Origin: Bradyrhizobium huanghuaihaiense | GTDB lineage: Bacteria; Pseudomonadota; Alphaproteobacteria; Rhizobiales; Xanthobacteraceae | Length of the DNA stretch: 64,000 nt | Reading direction: 5' to 3' | Assembly: GCF_007830635.1 (NCBI RefSeq) | Contig: NZ_VLLA01000008.1 | Span: 1 to 64,000, forward strand | Part shown: one piece after another, positions 43,590 to 53,090 of the stretch | How positions within the stretch are numbered: the first letter of the stretch is position 1 | How the letters are laid out: every line of letters starts with the position of its first letter | Notes under the pieces: generated by a model | Told to the model about the DNA's origin: nothing | What the model saw: the letters and a program-made list of their open reading frames with translations, nothing else | Database searches by the model: none | Position numbers and translations under genes: made by a program

Positions 43590-43701
43590 GTAGGTGGATT
43601 AGCGCGCAGCGTAATCCACCTCTTTAGTCTCGGCGGCGGCAGAAGTGGTGGGTTACGCTTGCGACTGCGCTTCGCGCAGCCGCCAGCTAACCCACCCTAC
43701 G
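43590..43701. repeat. Palindromic intergenic repeat, family 5-like, copy J
   Basis: GTAGGTGGATTAGCGCG plus GTAATCCACCT forms an inner palindrome; the outer part ends GCTAACCCACCCTACG. The GTAGG / CCTAC ends and the TGGGTTA / TAACCCA segments recall copy H at 29214-29339. It lies between two minus-strand genes. Confidence 0.75.
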
Positions 43702-43712
43702 ATCCCAGTCGC

Positions 43713-44408
43713 CTACCGCCTGATCTCCCACTCCAGCGCTGCCGCGTTTTCCTTGGCGAACATCTTGGGCACGTCGAAGGTCCCGGTCTTGAGGTCGTAG
43801 CGGCAGCGCCAGTTGGCCAGTCCTTTGACGGCGACGTTCTTCGGATGCTTGTCCATTTCGCCCGACAGCGAGATCAGCAGGTAGCGGTTGTTGGGCCAGT
43901 CGACGCCGAGCCAGCGATAGCCGTCCTCCGTGCCTTTCATGAGATTGGCCGAGATGTGGTAGTCGAGCTTCATGTTCTTCGTGTCGGGCCGGCTGTGGAA
44001 GTAGGCCCAGGCGAGATCGCTGAGCGACTTCTTCGTCGCGTTCACGAAGGCGCCGTTCTCGACATGGTAGAGGAAGAGATCCTGCGAGCCCGAGCCGGTC
44101 TTCTGCATCCGCACCAGCCATTGCGAGTCGCTGGTGAAGCGGAAGCCGGCGCCATAGCCCTGCTCCGGCTTCAGCTCCGTCATCTGGTCGCCGCGCCGCG
44201 CCCAGACCTGCCATTTGACGCCGAAAAGGTCTTCACTGTCCTTCATGTACTGCTCGAGCTTGGTGGCGCCGTCGGGCGAGGTGAAGGCGAGGTCCTTATT
44301 GTCGGTGAGGACGTAGCCCGGCGGCGGGCCGGAGGCGGCGAGCGCGGGGGAGGCGGCGAGCATCAGGGCGAGCGCCAGCCATGGCGCGGTTCGAAAGGAT
44401 GAAGTCAT
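43713..44408 (-). CDS. Exported protein, 231 aa, unknown
   Basis: From ATG 44408 (MTSSFRTAPWLALALMLAAS) a signal peptide ends near ALA-ASG. An AAGGA lies seven bases upstream; a longer frame starting further up is less likely. The mature domain mixes beta strands and loops (VKWQVWARRGDQMTELKPEQ, DSQWLVRMQKTGSGSQDLFLYHVENGAF, DGYRWLGVDWPNNRYLLISLSGEMD, NWRCRYDLKTGTFDVP). It has a single Cys and no membrane helix. I do not recognise the family. It is divergent from the LysM gene (184 bp). Confidence 0.82.
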   Translation of the reverse strand: MTSSFRTAPWLALALMLAASPALAASGPPPGYVLTDNKDLAFTSPDGATKLEQYMKDSEDLFGVKWQVWARRGDQMTELKPEQGYGAGFRFTSDSQWLVRMQKTGSGSQDLFLYHVENGAFVNATKKSLSDLAWAYFHSRPDTKNMKLDYHISANLMKGTEDGYRWLGVDWPNNRYLLISLSGEMDKHPKNVAVKGLANWRCRYDLKTGTFDVPKMFAKENAAALEWEIRR

Positions 44409-44591
44409 GGAAAAATCCTTGAAAAATAGCCGCTGCGCGGCCTCGCTCATTTGACGCCGAAGGGGTCGCGCCGGTTCACCCGCAGCGGGCGGAAACGATG
44501 GCCGATCATCCCTTCGGGCGACTTGCTGCCGTAACCAAATCGGCGCAGGCTACGGTCATCGGCTGATTTGCCAGCAAGGATTCGACTTCTG

Positions 44592-45614
44592 ATGATGACC
44601 GCAACCAAGGCCCTCATTGCGTTCTGCCTGCTCGCGGTGGTTGGCACCGTCCTTGTGATCGGTCCCGCCGAGCTGCGCCGCCTGTTGCCGGGCGGAGCGG
44701 GCACCGAGATCGCTGTCGCCGCCAAGCCCGAAGTCAAGGCGGAGACCAAGCTTGAGCCCAAAGCCGCAACCAAGGTCGAGCCGAAGCCCGAAGAACCGAA
44801 GCTCGCCGCCGCGCAGCCCGCGCCATCCCCGGCGCCGGCCGCAGCGCCGAAGCCGGCGGGGCCCGTGGCCGAAACCCAGAAGCAGGTCACGGCCGCGCTC
44901 GCCGATCTCGCGCCGGTCAAGCCGCAGCCCTCCGCGACCGACGCCGGGCCCCGCTTCGACGTCGCCCGCGTCGACGATCATGGCGAGGCGGCGGTGATCG
45001 CGGGCCAGGCCGCGCCGGGGTCAAAGGTCGAGCTATTGCGCGACGGCCAGCCGCTTCATTCGGTCACCGCCGATGCGTCGGGCCAGTTCGTCATGACGCC
45101 GCCGCAGCTTCCCGCCGGCAGCTACGAGCTGACGCTGCGTTCCAGGGCGCCCGATGGCACCGTCACGCAGTCCAGCCGGACCATGCCGGTGACGATCGCG
45201 GAAATCGCGCCGCCGCCCGCGCGACCTGCGCCGGTTGCGAAGCAGGCCGAGAGGATGGACGACAAATCGGATGTTGTGGCCTCGCTGCCATCGGCCGCAC
45301 CGCATTTGGCGTCAACGTCTTCCGCGGTCCGGCCCAGGATGATGGGCGCGACAAAGCCAAGAGCCATGGCGCGGGTGCCGGCGGCCACGACAGTCGCATC
45401 GGCCTCGCCGGCGGACGCGCTCAGCACCGCACCGGCCGAGGCAGGCGGCAGCCGGGTGATCTCCCGCGGCGACAGCCTGTGGGCGCTGAGCCGGCTGGCC
45501 TATGGCGACGGTGCCCGCTACGCGGTGATCTTCAAGGCCAACCGCGACAAGATCCACAATCCGAACCTGATCTATCCCGGCCAGACGTTCGTGTTGCCGC
45601 AAAAGCCGCAGTGA
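44592..45614 (+). CDS. LysM-domain membrane-anchored protein with Ala/Pro-rich stalk
   Basis: 340 residues from ATG 44592 (or 44595): a membrane anchor (LIAFCLLAVVGTVLVIGPAE), a long Ala/Pro/Lys-rich linker (about 50-120), a beta-sandwich-like segment (AAVIAGQAAPGSKVELLRDGQ, SYELTLRSRAPDG), another linker and a C-terminal LysM (VISRGDSLWALSRLAYGDGARYAVIFKANRDKI...PGQTFVLP). LysM binds peptidoglycan. The organisation resembles rhizobial anchored LysM proteins involved in cell-wall maintenance. An upstream TTG frame adds unconvincing residues. Confidence 0.9.
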   Translation: MMTATKALIAFCLLAVVGTVLVIGPAELRRLLPGGAGTEIAVAAKPEVKAETKLEPKAATKVEPKPEEPKLAAAQPAPSPAPAAAPKPAGPVAETQKQVTAALADLAPVKPQPSATDAGPRFDVARVDDHGEAAVIAGQAAPGSKVELLRDGQPLHSVTADASGQFVMTPPQLPAGSYELTLRSRAPDGTVTQSSRTMPVTIAEIAPPPARPAPVAKQAERMDDKSDVVASLPSAAPHLASTSSAVRPRMMGATKPRAMARVPAATTVASASPADALSTAPAEAGGSRVISRGDSLWALSRLAYGDGARYAVIFKANRDKIHNPNLIYPGQTFVLPQKPQ

Positions 45615-45679
45615 GCGCGGTCCCCAGCGCTGCGACTATCGGCATTCTCTCTCCCGCGACGGTTTGATCGTCGCATGTC

Positions 45680-45696
45680 GGGAACCTTTGGTTCCC
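45680..45696 (+). promoter_or_regulatory. Hairpin/GGAAC motif upstream of the LTXXQ-like gene
   Basis: GGGAACC-TTT-GGTTCCC is a perfect 7-bp inverted repeat 58 bp before the start at 45755. GGAAC followed after 16 bases by CGTCA also resembles an EcfG (general stress) promoter, whose usual -10 is CGTT. Either reading is tentative. Confidence 0.4.
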
Positions 45697-45754
45697 CTGC
45701 GCGTCATCGTGGTGAGACGCATTGCGTGCGTCGTGCGGGAGGGAGGGCCAGGAC

Positions 45755-47053
45755 GTGGCCAAGTCAGCGCTCGGGTCTGCGATCATGTCGGGACGCATGG
45801 GGCTGGTGCTCGCTGGCGCGACCCTCCTGATTGCGGCAGTGCTGCTGCCGAATACGGCGCAGGCGCAGTTCGGGCTGCGCGGCGGTCCGCTCGGTGTTGC
45901 GCGGTTCGCGGTCGGTCACGTCATCGGTATGTCGCGCATGCGCCACGCCCGCATGGCGGTGCGCGGTGGCCGCTACCGTTCCGCTGCGTTGCGATCCCAG
46001 GATCCGCGCGGAGCCGAGCGCGGGCAGCCTTCCAATCCTTACATCATCCGCGCGGCTCTCTCGGCGCAAGCCGCGCTCGCGGGCTGGCACGGCGGCCGCC
46101 GCCCGCAGGGCTGGTGGCGTCATCCCGACGGCAGCTATGGCTGGGCCGGCCCAGTGTTCTGGCCATTCGCACATGACGATCTCGCCAACGCGGTCATCTT
46201 CGCCGACACCACCGGCATCTCGCTTTACGGCTATGGCGACATCTATGCCGCGCTCTTCTCGCCCTATGCGGCCACCGAGCTCGCCGCCTACACCGCGCCG
46301 CAAGGCAGGCGCGCGCGCAAGATCCCGTCGGCGCAGAACATCTGCGATGTCAGCGATCCCGCCGGCTTCCCCGCGGATCTCATGGCCGCCGCCGTGCACC
46401 CCAACGAATTGCAGCGCACCGCGCTCGACGAGCTCGTGAGCGCCTGGCAGTCTGCCCGTGACAGCATTCGCGCGACCTGTCCGACAGAGGTGCCGGCGAC
46501 CGCAGCGGAGCGCCTCGGTCTGATGCGCGATCGTCTTGCGGTCATGATCAAGGCGATGGATACGCTCGCGCCACCGCTCGCGAAATTCGAGGGGCTCCTC
46601 GACGAGCGCCAGAAGGCAAAGCTCGACGGGTTGGCCAAGGAGCGCCGCGCCGCGCTCGCAGCAGGCCAGCCCAGGGATGCGCAGGCCGCGAGCGCCTGCG
46701 ATCCGAACAGCGATCCCCGCTATGACGAGAAGCTGCAGCGCCAGTATGAGCAGCTCGTGCAGCAGCAATGGCCCGTCGCGGATATGGCCACCACGCTTCG
46801 CCTCGACGAGATCGCGCGCGCCCGCCTCGACGTGCTCCAGGACACCACGCTGCGCACCATGGAGACGCTGAGCGCCTGTCCGACCAAGCCCGCCGAGACG
46901 CCGCAAGGCCGCCTCACCGAGGTGAAGGCACGGCTGGAGAGGATGCTGCAGGCAGTGAACGGCGTCGCTGATGCGCTCGACGATTTCGAGGCGGACTTGA
47001 GCGACGAGCAGAAGGCGGGCTTCGAGGCGATCGGGCCGAAGCGGGGGGTGTGA
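45755..47053 (+). CDS. Exported LTXXQ/Spy-like repeat protein, 432 aa
   Basis: GTG 45755 follows a GGGAGGG-rich site; the earlier start at 45722 is less good. After a signal segment (MGLVLAGATLLIAAVLLPNT) comes a Gly/Arg-rich region with GWWRHPDGSYGWAGPVFWPFAHDD. Helical repeats in the second half carry the LTXXQ-like spacing and alternating Cys-Pro (NELQRTALDELVSAW...ATCPTEVP, RLDEIARARLDVLQ...SACPTKP, LSDEQKAGFEAIG). It resembles Spy-like periplasmic proteins and has three such units. Its stop is immediately adjacent to the stop of the gene on the other strand. Confidence 0.85.
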   Translation: MAKSALGSAIMSGRMGLVLAGATLLIAAVLLPNTAQAQFGLRGGPLGVARFAVGHVIGMSRMRHARMAVRGGRYRSAALRSQDPRGAERGQPSNPYIIRAALSAQAALAGWHGGRRPQGWWRHPDGSYGWAGPVFWPFAHDDLANAVIFADTTGISLYGYGDIYAALFSPYAATELAAYTAPQGRRARKIPSAQNICDVSDPAGFPADLMAAAVHPNELQRTALDELVSAWQSARDSIRATCPTEVPATAAERLGLMRDRLAVMIKAMDTLAPPLAKFEGLLDERQKAKLDGLAKERRAALAAGQPRDAQAASACDPNSDPRYDEKLQRQYEQLVQQQWPVADMATTLRLDEIARARLDVLQDTTLRTMETLSACPTKPAETPQGRLTEVKARLERMLQAVNGVADALDDFEADLSDEQKAGFEAIGPKRGV

Positions 47054-47920
47054 TCACCCGCACGCCCAGTCGAACTTCATGTCCTTGAAGTCGAGCTGCG
47101 CGTTGCCGGTGCCGAAATTGTAGCCGCCGAAATATTCCTCGAACTCGATGTAGAACGGGCTCATCTCCGGCACCGCCTGGCACGGCCGCATGGTGCCGCC
47201 GAGATGGTTGTGGGCGTGGTCCTTGGCCCAATCGTGCAAGCGGTAATTCTCAGAGCTCGGGACGCCGCCGACAAAGTAGTAGTAGGACTGATAATCGCTC
47301 GGCGGGTTGCGTGGGATGTGCGGGTCCTGCGGGGCCTTGCCGGCGTTGGGATCGGTCGCGCGCGGCATCAAGGCGATCCCGAGGTTCTCTGCCAGATCGG
47401 CCCGCGGAGGGCCGGCGAACATCTTCTGCGCGAAGGGCGCGGCAGCCTCGAAGAAGGCGCTGGCGCCGCCGACATCGAGCCAGCGCGGCCGCTCCGCCGT
47501 CGCCAGCGCGAGCGGCGCGGGCGGCGTCGCAAGTGCGCCCTCGTATTCGCTTCTGGTCAGCAGCAGCGCGGCATATTCGTAGTCGAGGATGTCGGTCATG
47601 CGCGACAGCCGCGGATGCGGGGTGCGCGCCAGCACGGCGTCGCGGATTTCGGGATCGTCAACCGCGCCGCCGTCATTGTGATCGGGCGGCGTCGCAAAGA
47701 ACGACACCGCGACGATGTCCGCGCCATGCACGCGATAATCCTCCGGAAGCAGAAGGGTGAAGCCGTGCATCAGCGGATAGCCGGTGACGGGATCGAGCGG
47801 CCATTGCTCGCTCGTGATCCCCGGCGGCAGCCCATAAACCCAGCCGTGGTCGCGCGCACGGTCGGCGGGCCGGTCCAGCATCTGCAGATCATACGCACGC
47901 GAAGGCAAGGCAAACGCCAC
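47054..47920 (-). CDS. Unknown protein, 288 aa
   Basis: I do not recognise this protein. ATG 47920 (MAFALPSRAYDLQMLDRPAD) opens a soluble chain without signal peptide. It is rich in aromatic and His residues: DHGWVYGLPPGITSEQWPLDPV, MHGFTLLLPEDYRVHGADIV, HIPRNPPSDYQSYYYFVGG and HAHNHLGGTMRPCQAVPEMSPFYIEFEEYFGGYNFG. The His cluster HDWAKDHAHNH could bind a metal. The stop codon is adjacent to that of the convergent LTXXQ-like gene. Confidence 0.82.
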   Translation of the reverse strand: MAFALPSRAYDLQMLDRPADRARDHGWVYGLPPGITSEQWPLDPVTGYPLMHGFTLLLPEDYRVHGADIVAVSFFATPPDHNDGGAVDDPEIRDAVLARTPHPRLSRMTDILDYEYAALLLTRSEYEGALATPPAPLALATAERPRWLDVGGASAFFEAAAPFAQKMFAGPPRADLAENLGIALMPRATDPNAGKAPQDPHIPRNPPSDYQSYYYFVGGVPSSENYRLHDWAKDHAHNHLGGTMRPCQAVPEMSPFYIEFEEYFGGYNFGTGNAQLDFKDMKFDWACG

Positions 47921-48127
47921 AGGTCGTCTCCATCCGAAGCCTGCCTCGCCGTTGAGGCGATGGTTAGTCGCGGGGAGGGGCGTTGGGGTTCGTGGGAGGG
48001 GGGGATGACGCCATTCTGCCGGTGTTTTGCCCGACGTGTCAAACCGCGTCGGCGCCCGCGTAAGTCATTGATCGCACAGCCCCCGTCTACTGTGCATGGG
48101 GTTGTTTTCGACTTTTTGTTTGGTCTC

Positions 48128-48212
48128 GTAGCCCGGATGGAGCGAAGCGCAATCCGGGACCGCTGTCGCTTGTGGCACGACCCCGGATTTCGCTGCGCTC
48201 CATCCGGGCTAC
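48128..48212. repeat. Palindromic intergenic repeat, family 1, copy B
   Basis: The same 17-bp arms as copy A (GTAGCCCGGATGGAGCG at 48128-48144, complement at 48196-48212). Inner arms AATCCGGG / CCCCGGATT are also shared. It ends 16 bp before the stop of the cyclase gene. The remaining DNA of the 47921-48228 gap shows no gene. Confidence 0.92.
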
Positions 48213-48228
48213 GATGTCGTCGCGACCG

Positions 48229-50676
48229 CTACCCTCGCCGCCGCACCGCCGACGCATCCACCACGTTCTCCACTTCCTCGCGCCAGGACAAAATCTCCAT
48301 CGCCAGCACCGGGTGATTGAAGCCCTTGAGCTGGAGATCGTCGAGGGCGCGGGCCTCGACCCAGGGCTCGACCATGCCGTAGACGCGGCGGCTGACCACG
48401 ATCTGGTTGGGCTTGGCCTCGCTGCAGAGGCGGGAGGCGAGGTTGGTGACGCTGCCGATCGCGGCATATTCCAGCCGCTGCTCGAAGCCGACCTGGCCGA
48501 GCGTGGCGTAGCCGAGCGCGACGCCGATACCGAAGCCGAGGCTGTGGCCGCGGTTGCGCCAGCGCTCGGTCAGCGGGCCGATGGTGTCGCGCATCTCCAC
48601 CGCCATCTTCACCGCGCGCTGGGTGTGGTCCTCGAACTGGATCGGCGCGTTGAACAGGATCATCACGCCGTCGCCGGCATATTTGTCGAGCGTGCCCTCG
48701 TATTTGAAGATCAGCTTGCCGAGCGCCGCGTGATATTCGCGCAGCACATTCATCGCCTCTTCCGGCTCGGTCGCTTCCGTGAACGCGGTGAAGCCGCGCA
48801 GGTCGCAGAACACCACGGTGACCTCGCGGCGCTGGCTGGTGAGCAGCCCCTCGGGGCTGTCGGAGGAGGCGATCAGCTGCGCCACCTGCGGCGCCAGGAA
48901 ACGCTCGAGCTTGCGGATGCGCTCGATCTCGCCGAGCTGGGTCCTGACGCGCTCCTCCAGCGACTTGTTCCAGTCCTTGAGCTGCTCGGTCTGCACGCGC
49001 AGCTTGTCGGCCTGGGCGCGCACGGTCTCGTGCGCCGCTTCCAGCGCGTGGCTCTTGTGATCGACCTCGGTGAACAGCCGCGCGTTGCGCATCGCCAGCA
49101 CCGCCTGGTTGGCGAAGGTGCGCATCAGTCCGATGAGGCTGCCGGCGAACTCGCCACCGGCGCGGCGCAGCACCACCAGCGCGCCGAGCGTGCCCTGCTG
49201 GTCGACCAGCGGCACCACCAGCACCGAGTGGAAGCCGGCAGCGATCGCGGCATCGCGCAGCGGCTGCCCGGCCGCCTGCTCGAGATCGGCAAGCGCGATC
49301 GGCTCGCCGCTTCTGGCGGCATCGCTCAGGATGTTGTCGCCTTCGTCGATGGTGACATGGGCGCCCTCGGCCGATCTGTCGATGCCGCCCGCTTCCACCA
49401 CGTTGAAGCGGCGCGCCTCGGCGTCGTAGCCGTAGATCAGCACCGCATCGGCGTGGGTGATCTCGATCGCGCGCGCGGCGATGGTCGGCAGCACGGCGTT
49501 GAGATCGAGCGAGGAGGAGACCGCGCGGCCGACCTCTTCCAGCACCTTGAGCTCGTGGTTCGACTGCGCGAGATCGCGGGTGCGCTCCTCGACCTTGGTC
49601 TCCAGGTTCGAATAGGTCTCCTGGAGCTGCGTGGCCATGCGGTTGAACTGGCCGGCGAGGTCTTCCAGCTCGTCGGAGGTGTGCACGTCGATGCGATGGC
49701 TGAAATCGCCTTCGCCGAGCTTGTGCGCACCGTCGCGCAATGCGGTGATCGGGATGATCATGCGGCGTGCGAGCAGCGTGCCGGCGAGGATCGCGACCAT
49801 GAGGCCCATGCCGATCAGAAGCGCGATGCGCACCAGCTGGTCGCGGATCGGCGTCAGGGCCTGCGTGGTCGGCTGCTCGAACATCACGCTCCAGCCGAGC
49901 TTCGGCACGGTGCTCGCAGCCGTCAGCACCTCATGACCGTTGAAGTCGGTGCCCGACGTCTCGGGCGCGCCGCCGGGCGAAATCGCGGCCGCCACCTGCG
50001 GCAGCTTCGACAAATCCTTGCCGACATCGGGACCTCTGGCGGATGTCGCCAGCACGCGGCCGCGCGGGTCGACCACATAGGCGAAGGCGGCTTTGCCGAC
50101 CTGGGCGTCGGACAGGAAGTCGGAGAGGAAGCTGAGGTCGATCTCGGCGACCGTGACGCCGGCGTTGAAACCGGAATGCGCGACCGAGATCGACATGAAG
50201 GGCGTCCGGTCGGAAAACCAGGCCGGTGCGTAGCTGACGCCGCGCGCGACGGTGTCGGTGAAGCGCATGTCGCGGGAGAGGTCGGCATTGCCGCCGGTCG
50301 TGGTCAACTGCCGCGAGACGCGCAGCACCTCGCGGCCGTCGCCGTTGAGCTGGAACAGCTGGTTGACGACCGAGACCTGGTGCAGCAGCGAGGCGTAATC
50401 GGCGCGGCGCTTCTCGAGCGTGTCCTGGCTCGCCCGCGTCACCCAGCTGATCTGGCGCTCGAGCTCGGAGATCGACTGTTCGATCCGCCGCGCGGCGGCC
50501 TGCGCCTTGTCCTCCAGCCCGCCGGTCAGTTGCGTCTTGGTGGCGCGATAGGAGATCCAGGTCTCCATCGCGCCGTTGACGGCCAGCACGAACACGACGA
50601 GGCCGACGAGGGAGACGACGTATTTGGCGAACAGGCCCTCGCGCAGAAACCGTGTCTTGTCGTTCGCCCCAGCCAT
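48229..50676 (-). CDS. Membrane adenylate/guanylate cyclase with Cache, HAMP and GAF domains
   Basis: 815 residues: helix near 17-37 (YVVSLVGLVVFVLAVNGAM), periplasmic Cache sensor (about 40-285), second helix near 288-308, HAMP (ARRMIIPITALRDGAHKLGEGDF), GAF (about 385-530), a coiled coil and a class III nucleotidyl cyclase domain (about 610-800). Metal Asp residues are in VVFCDLRGFTAF and DKYAGDGVMILF, and the transition-state Asn/Arg in SVTNLASRL. The adenine-pocket Lys/Asp pair is not obvious by eye (RLEYAAIG), so ATP versus GTP is uncertain. RBS AGAGGA precedes ATG 50676. A CRP-like regulator gene lies 2.5 kb away. Confidence 0.94.
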   Translation of the reverse strand: MAGANDKTRFLREGLFAKYVVSLVGLVVFVLAVNGAMETWISYRATKTQLTGGLEDKAQAAARRIEQSISELERQISWVTRASQDTLEKRRADYASLLHQVSVVNQLFQLNGDGREVLRVSRQLTTTGGNADLSRDMRFTDTVARGVSYAPAWFSDRTPFMSISVAHSGFNAGVTVAEIDLSFLSDFLSDAQVGKAAFAYVVDPRGRVLATSARGPDVGKDLSKLPQVAAAISPGGAPETSGTDFNGHEVLTAASTVPKLGWSVMFEQPTTQALTPIRDQLVRIALLIGMGLMVAILAGTLLARRMIIPITALRDGAHKLGEGDFSHRIDVHTSDELEDLAGQFNRMATQLQETYSNLETKVEERTRDLAQSNHELKVLEEVGRAVSSSLDLNAVLPTIAARAIEITHADAVLIYGYDAEARRFNVVEAGGIDRSAEGAHVTIDEGDNILSDAARSGEPIALADLEQAAGQPLRDAAIAAGFHSVLVVPLVDQQGTLGALVVLRRAGGEFAGSLIGLMRTFANQAVLAMRNARLFTEVDHKSHALEAAHETVRAQADKLRVQTEQLKDWNKSLEERVRTQLGEIERIRKLERFLAPQVAQLIASSDSPEGLLTSQRREVTVVFCDLRGFTAFTEATEPEEAMNVLREYHAALGKLIFKYEGTLDKYAGDGVMILFNAPIQFEDHTQRAVKMAVEMRDTIGPLTERWRNRGHSLGFGIGVALGYATLGQVGFEQRLEYAAIGSVTNLASRLCSEAKPNQIVVSRRVYGMVEPWVEARALDDLQLKGFNHPVLAMEILSWREEVENVVDASAVRRRG

Positions 50677-50879
50677 CCGGATCCTCTTGCGCCATCGACG
50701 CTGGCGCTACGGGCCGTGCAGCCCAATTGCCCCTTCTACCACAATTTGGGCCACCGGACGGGTGGACCGCCGGTGTGGTTACCCGTTGCGGATGCCGGGA
50801 GGGGCCGAAGAGTGATGAATTGTCGCAGCCTCATCCGAAGCAGCGCACGGGAAGCCGATGTAGGGGGATTGGCGTGCAA

Positions 50880-52946
50880 TCATCGATTGAAGAGCTGCCG
50901 CAGCACGTCGTTCATCGGCTGGCTGTCCTGCTGCGCCGCCGGCGGGTCGTCCTGAGCGGGGGACGCGGGCGAGGCCTGTGGCGCCGGGGTCGACGGCGTT
51001 GCCGGCAGGCTGCGGCTGCGGCCGGTGCCTGTCGCGGTGCCAGTGCCTGATCCCGCACCACTGGACAGCCCCTGCTGGATCAGATTGCCGATCGCCTCGC
51101 CGAGAGGACCGCCGAGCAGGTTGTTCTGTCCCGGTTGCTGGGCCTGCGGATTCGCATTGCCGGTTGCATTGCCGCCGCCCGGCGCGGTGGCTCCGCCGAG
51201 ACCCAGGCTTCCCAAAATATTGCCGAGCCCCGCGCCGTCAGGCCCGAACAGGCCCTTGCCCATTTCGCGCAGCTTGGCATAGGCAGCGTCCGGATTGTCG
51301 AGCATGCCGGCCATGTCAGGGTAGATCTTCGGCTGCGACCAGCTGCCCTGGATCATCACGGGGATGCCGAACCCGACCGGGTCGGAGGTGCGGCCCTGGC
51401 CTTCGGTCGTCATCACCAGCTTGGGCTCGACGCGAAAGCCCATCATCTTGGTGTCGAGCGCGATGGTGCCGGCGCCGGTGACGCGCACCAGCGGCCCGAT
51501 CAGGTTGAGATCGGTCGTCACCGCCTGCCCCTTGTCGATGCGGAAGGAGGCCGAGAGCTGCGACAGATCCGTGCTCTGCTCCTGGCTGGAGTCCTGGTTT
51601 CCTTGCCAGCCCGAAAGCGTTCCGGTCGTCAGCGAGCGGATCATCTGCGCGACATTGATGCCGCGGATGGCGCCGTCCTGGAAATTGACGAAGGCCGTGC
51701 CCAGCATGTTCGCCATCAGCGCGCGCTGACTGGTGCCGGCGCTGCGCAGGGCGAGCTTGGCCTGCAGCTTGCCGTCGATCCGATCGAATTCGGCGAGCCC
51801 CTGCAGCAGCGGCAGCGCGCGCACGCCGACGAGGTCGGAATGCATGGCAAAGCTCGGCGCGCCGGTGGTCGCATCCAGGATCACTTCGCCGGAGACCTGG
51901 CCGCCATAGGCGCCGAGATTGGCGGTGCCGGCCTTCAGCACGCCGCCGGCGAGCTTTGCGTCGAGCGCCAGCGGCGCAAGGCGCGCATCGCCGATCACGG
52001 CCTCGTTCGCCGAGATCCTGACTTGCGCATCGACGTAATTGAGCCCGGACACGTCGATCGGCGCATTGCTCCAGGGCTGTCCCGACGCACCATCAGGCGT
52101 TTTCGCCAACGGGATCGCGAGCCGCTGGAAATCGAGATCGACCTTGACCAGCGGCTTGCTCGCGATGTCGACCGAAGCCCAGCCGTTGAAGGCGCCGTCG
52201 CCGAGCCGGCCGCTCACGCCGTTGATCATCACGACATCGCCATTCAGCCGCATCTCGGCATGACCGGTGAGCTGGGACTTCAGCACGTCAGGCATGTCGA
52301 TGGCGAAATCCACCGGAACGGTCGGCCGCTCGGCCGGCGGCGTCGGCGCCGTCGCCTTGATGTCGAACTTGGTCGGGTGATCGCCGACGCGCGCAGTGCC
52401 GGTGATGTCAACCTTGCGGTCGCGGCCGACGACGGCGTCGGCGTTGATGGCGCTGATGCGGCCCTCGACGCGGTCGCGCAGGCGCGCGAATGCGACCTCG
52501 CCGTCGACGAGCTTGACGCGGTCGATGGTCGCCCCGGCCGTGTCGAGCGCGATCGGCTTCGACGCGGCGCCGGCGTTCGGCAGGCGCTCGCGCAGCAGCG
52601 GCTGGTAGAGCACGGGATGGGTGACGACGAGCTCGCTGATCCTGGGGGTGCCCGACCACACGCTGGAGAGCGACATGTCGGCCTGCACGCTGTCGACCGT
52701 CAGACGCGTGATGCCGCTGCGGTCCTTGGGGTCCTGGAGCGTCAGGTCGTTCAGCGTGACGTTCAGCGTCGGCCACAGGCTGATCTTCGTGGTGCCGTCG
52801 ATCGACAGGCGATAGCCCGTCGCGCTCTCGACGCGCGCGGCGATCGTCGAGGTCAGGAAGCCCGAGGGGATTCCGACCACGAGCAGAAGCGCGATCACGA
52901 TGATGATAGCGGCGACCGCGGCGCCGGCGAATTTCACTGCTCTCAT
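50880..52946 (-). CDS. AsmA-family membrane-anchored protein
   Basis: 688 residues. One N-terminal helix (FAGAAVAAIIIVIALLLVVGIP) anchors a long periplasmic beta-rich chain typical of AsmA/TamB-like proteins: RVESATGYRLSIDGTTKISLWPTLNVTLNDLTL near the start and GFRVEPKLVMTTEGQGRTSDPVGFGIPVMIQGSWSQPKIYPD near residue 520. The last 130 residues are Gly/Ala/Pro/Gln-rich and probably disordered. AsmA-like proteins help lipid transport or outer-membrane assembly. ATG 52946 is clear. It is divergent from the CRP-type regulator. Confidence 0.92.
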   Translation of the reverse strand: MRAVKFAGAAVAAIIIVIALLLVVGIPSGFLTSTIAARVESATGYRLSIDGTTKISLWPTLNVTLNDLTLQDPKDRSGITRLTVDSVQADMSLSSVWSGTPRISELVVTHPVLYQPLLRERLPNAGAASKPIALDTAGATIDRVKLVDGEVAFARLRDRVEGRISAINADAVVGRDRKVDITGTARVGDHPTKFDIKATAPTPPAERPTVPVDFAIDMPDVLKSQLTGHAEMRLNGDVVMINGVSGRLGDGAFNGWASVDIASKPLVKVDLDFQRLAIPLAKTPDGASGQPWSNAPIDVSGLNYVDAQVRISANEAVIGDARLAPLALDAKLAGGVLKAGTANLGAYGGQVSGEVILDATTGAPSFAMHSDLVGVRALPLLQGLAEFDRIDGKLQAKLALRSAGTSQRALMANMLGTAFVNFQDGAIRGINVAQMIRSLTTGTLSGWQGNQDSSQEQSTDLSQLSASFRIDKGQAVTTDLNLIGPLVRVTGAGTIALDTKMMGFRVEPKLVMTTEGQGRTSDPVGFGIPVMIQGSWSQPKIYPDMAGMLDNPDAAYAKLREMGKGLFGPDGAGLGNILGSLGLGGATAPGGGNATGNANPQAQQPGQNNLLGGPLGEAIGNLIQQGLSSGAGSGTGTATGTGRSRSLPATPSTPAPQASPASPAQDDPPAAQQDSQPMNDVLRQLFNR

Positions 52947-53074
52947 GTCGACTTTCCAACGACGGACGAACGGCGCCGAACCCGGCCGCTCACCCGTCCC
53001 TTGCGCGTGAGTTTATCCCCGGACGGGAAGCCGCTCCAAGCGGTCAAAAATAGTCAGGGGGTGCTGCAAAGTTA

Positions 53075-53090
53075 TGTGACTTATGACACA
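53075..53090. promoter_or_regulatory. Candidate CRP-type site upstream of the CRP-family gene
   Basis: TGTGA-CTTATG-ACACA differs from TGTGA-N6-TCACA at one position. It is centred about 99 bp upstream of ATG 53182 and about 136 bp upstream of the divergent AsmA start, so it could serve autoregulation. Confidence 0.5.

Noticed and set aside
48172..50955. 927-codon plus-strand frame opposite the cyclase gene
   Set aside because: Antisense shadow of the cyclase; the minus-strand protein has complete Cache, HAMP, GAF and cyclase motifs.
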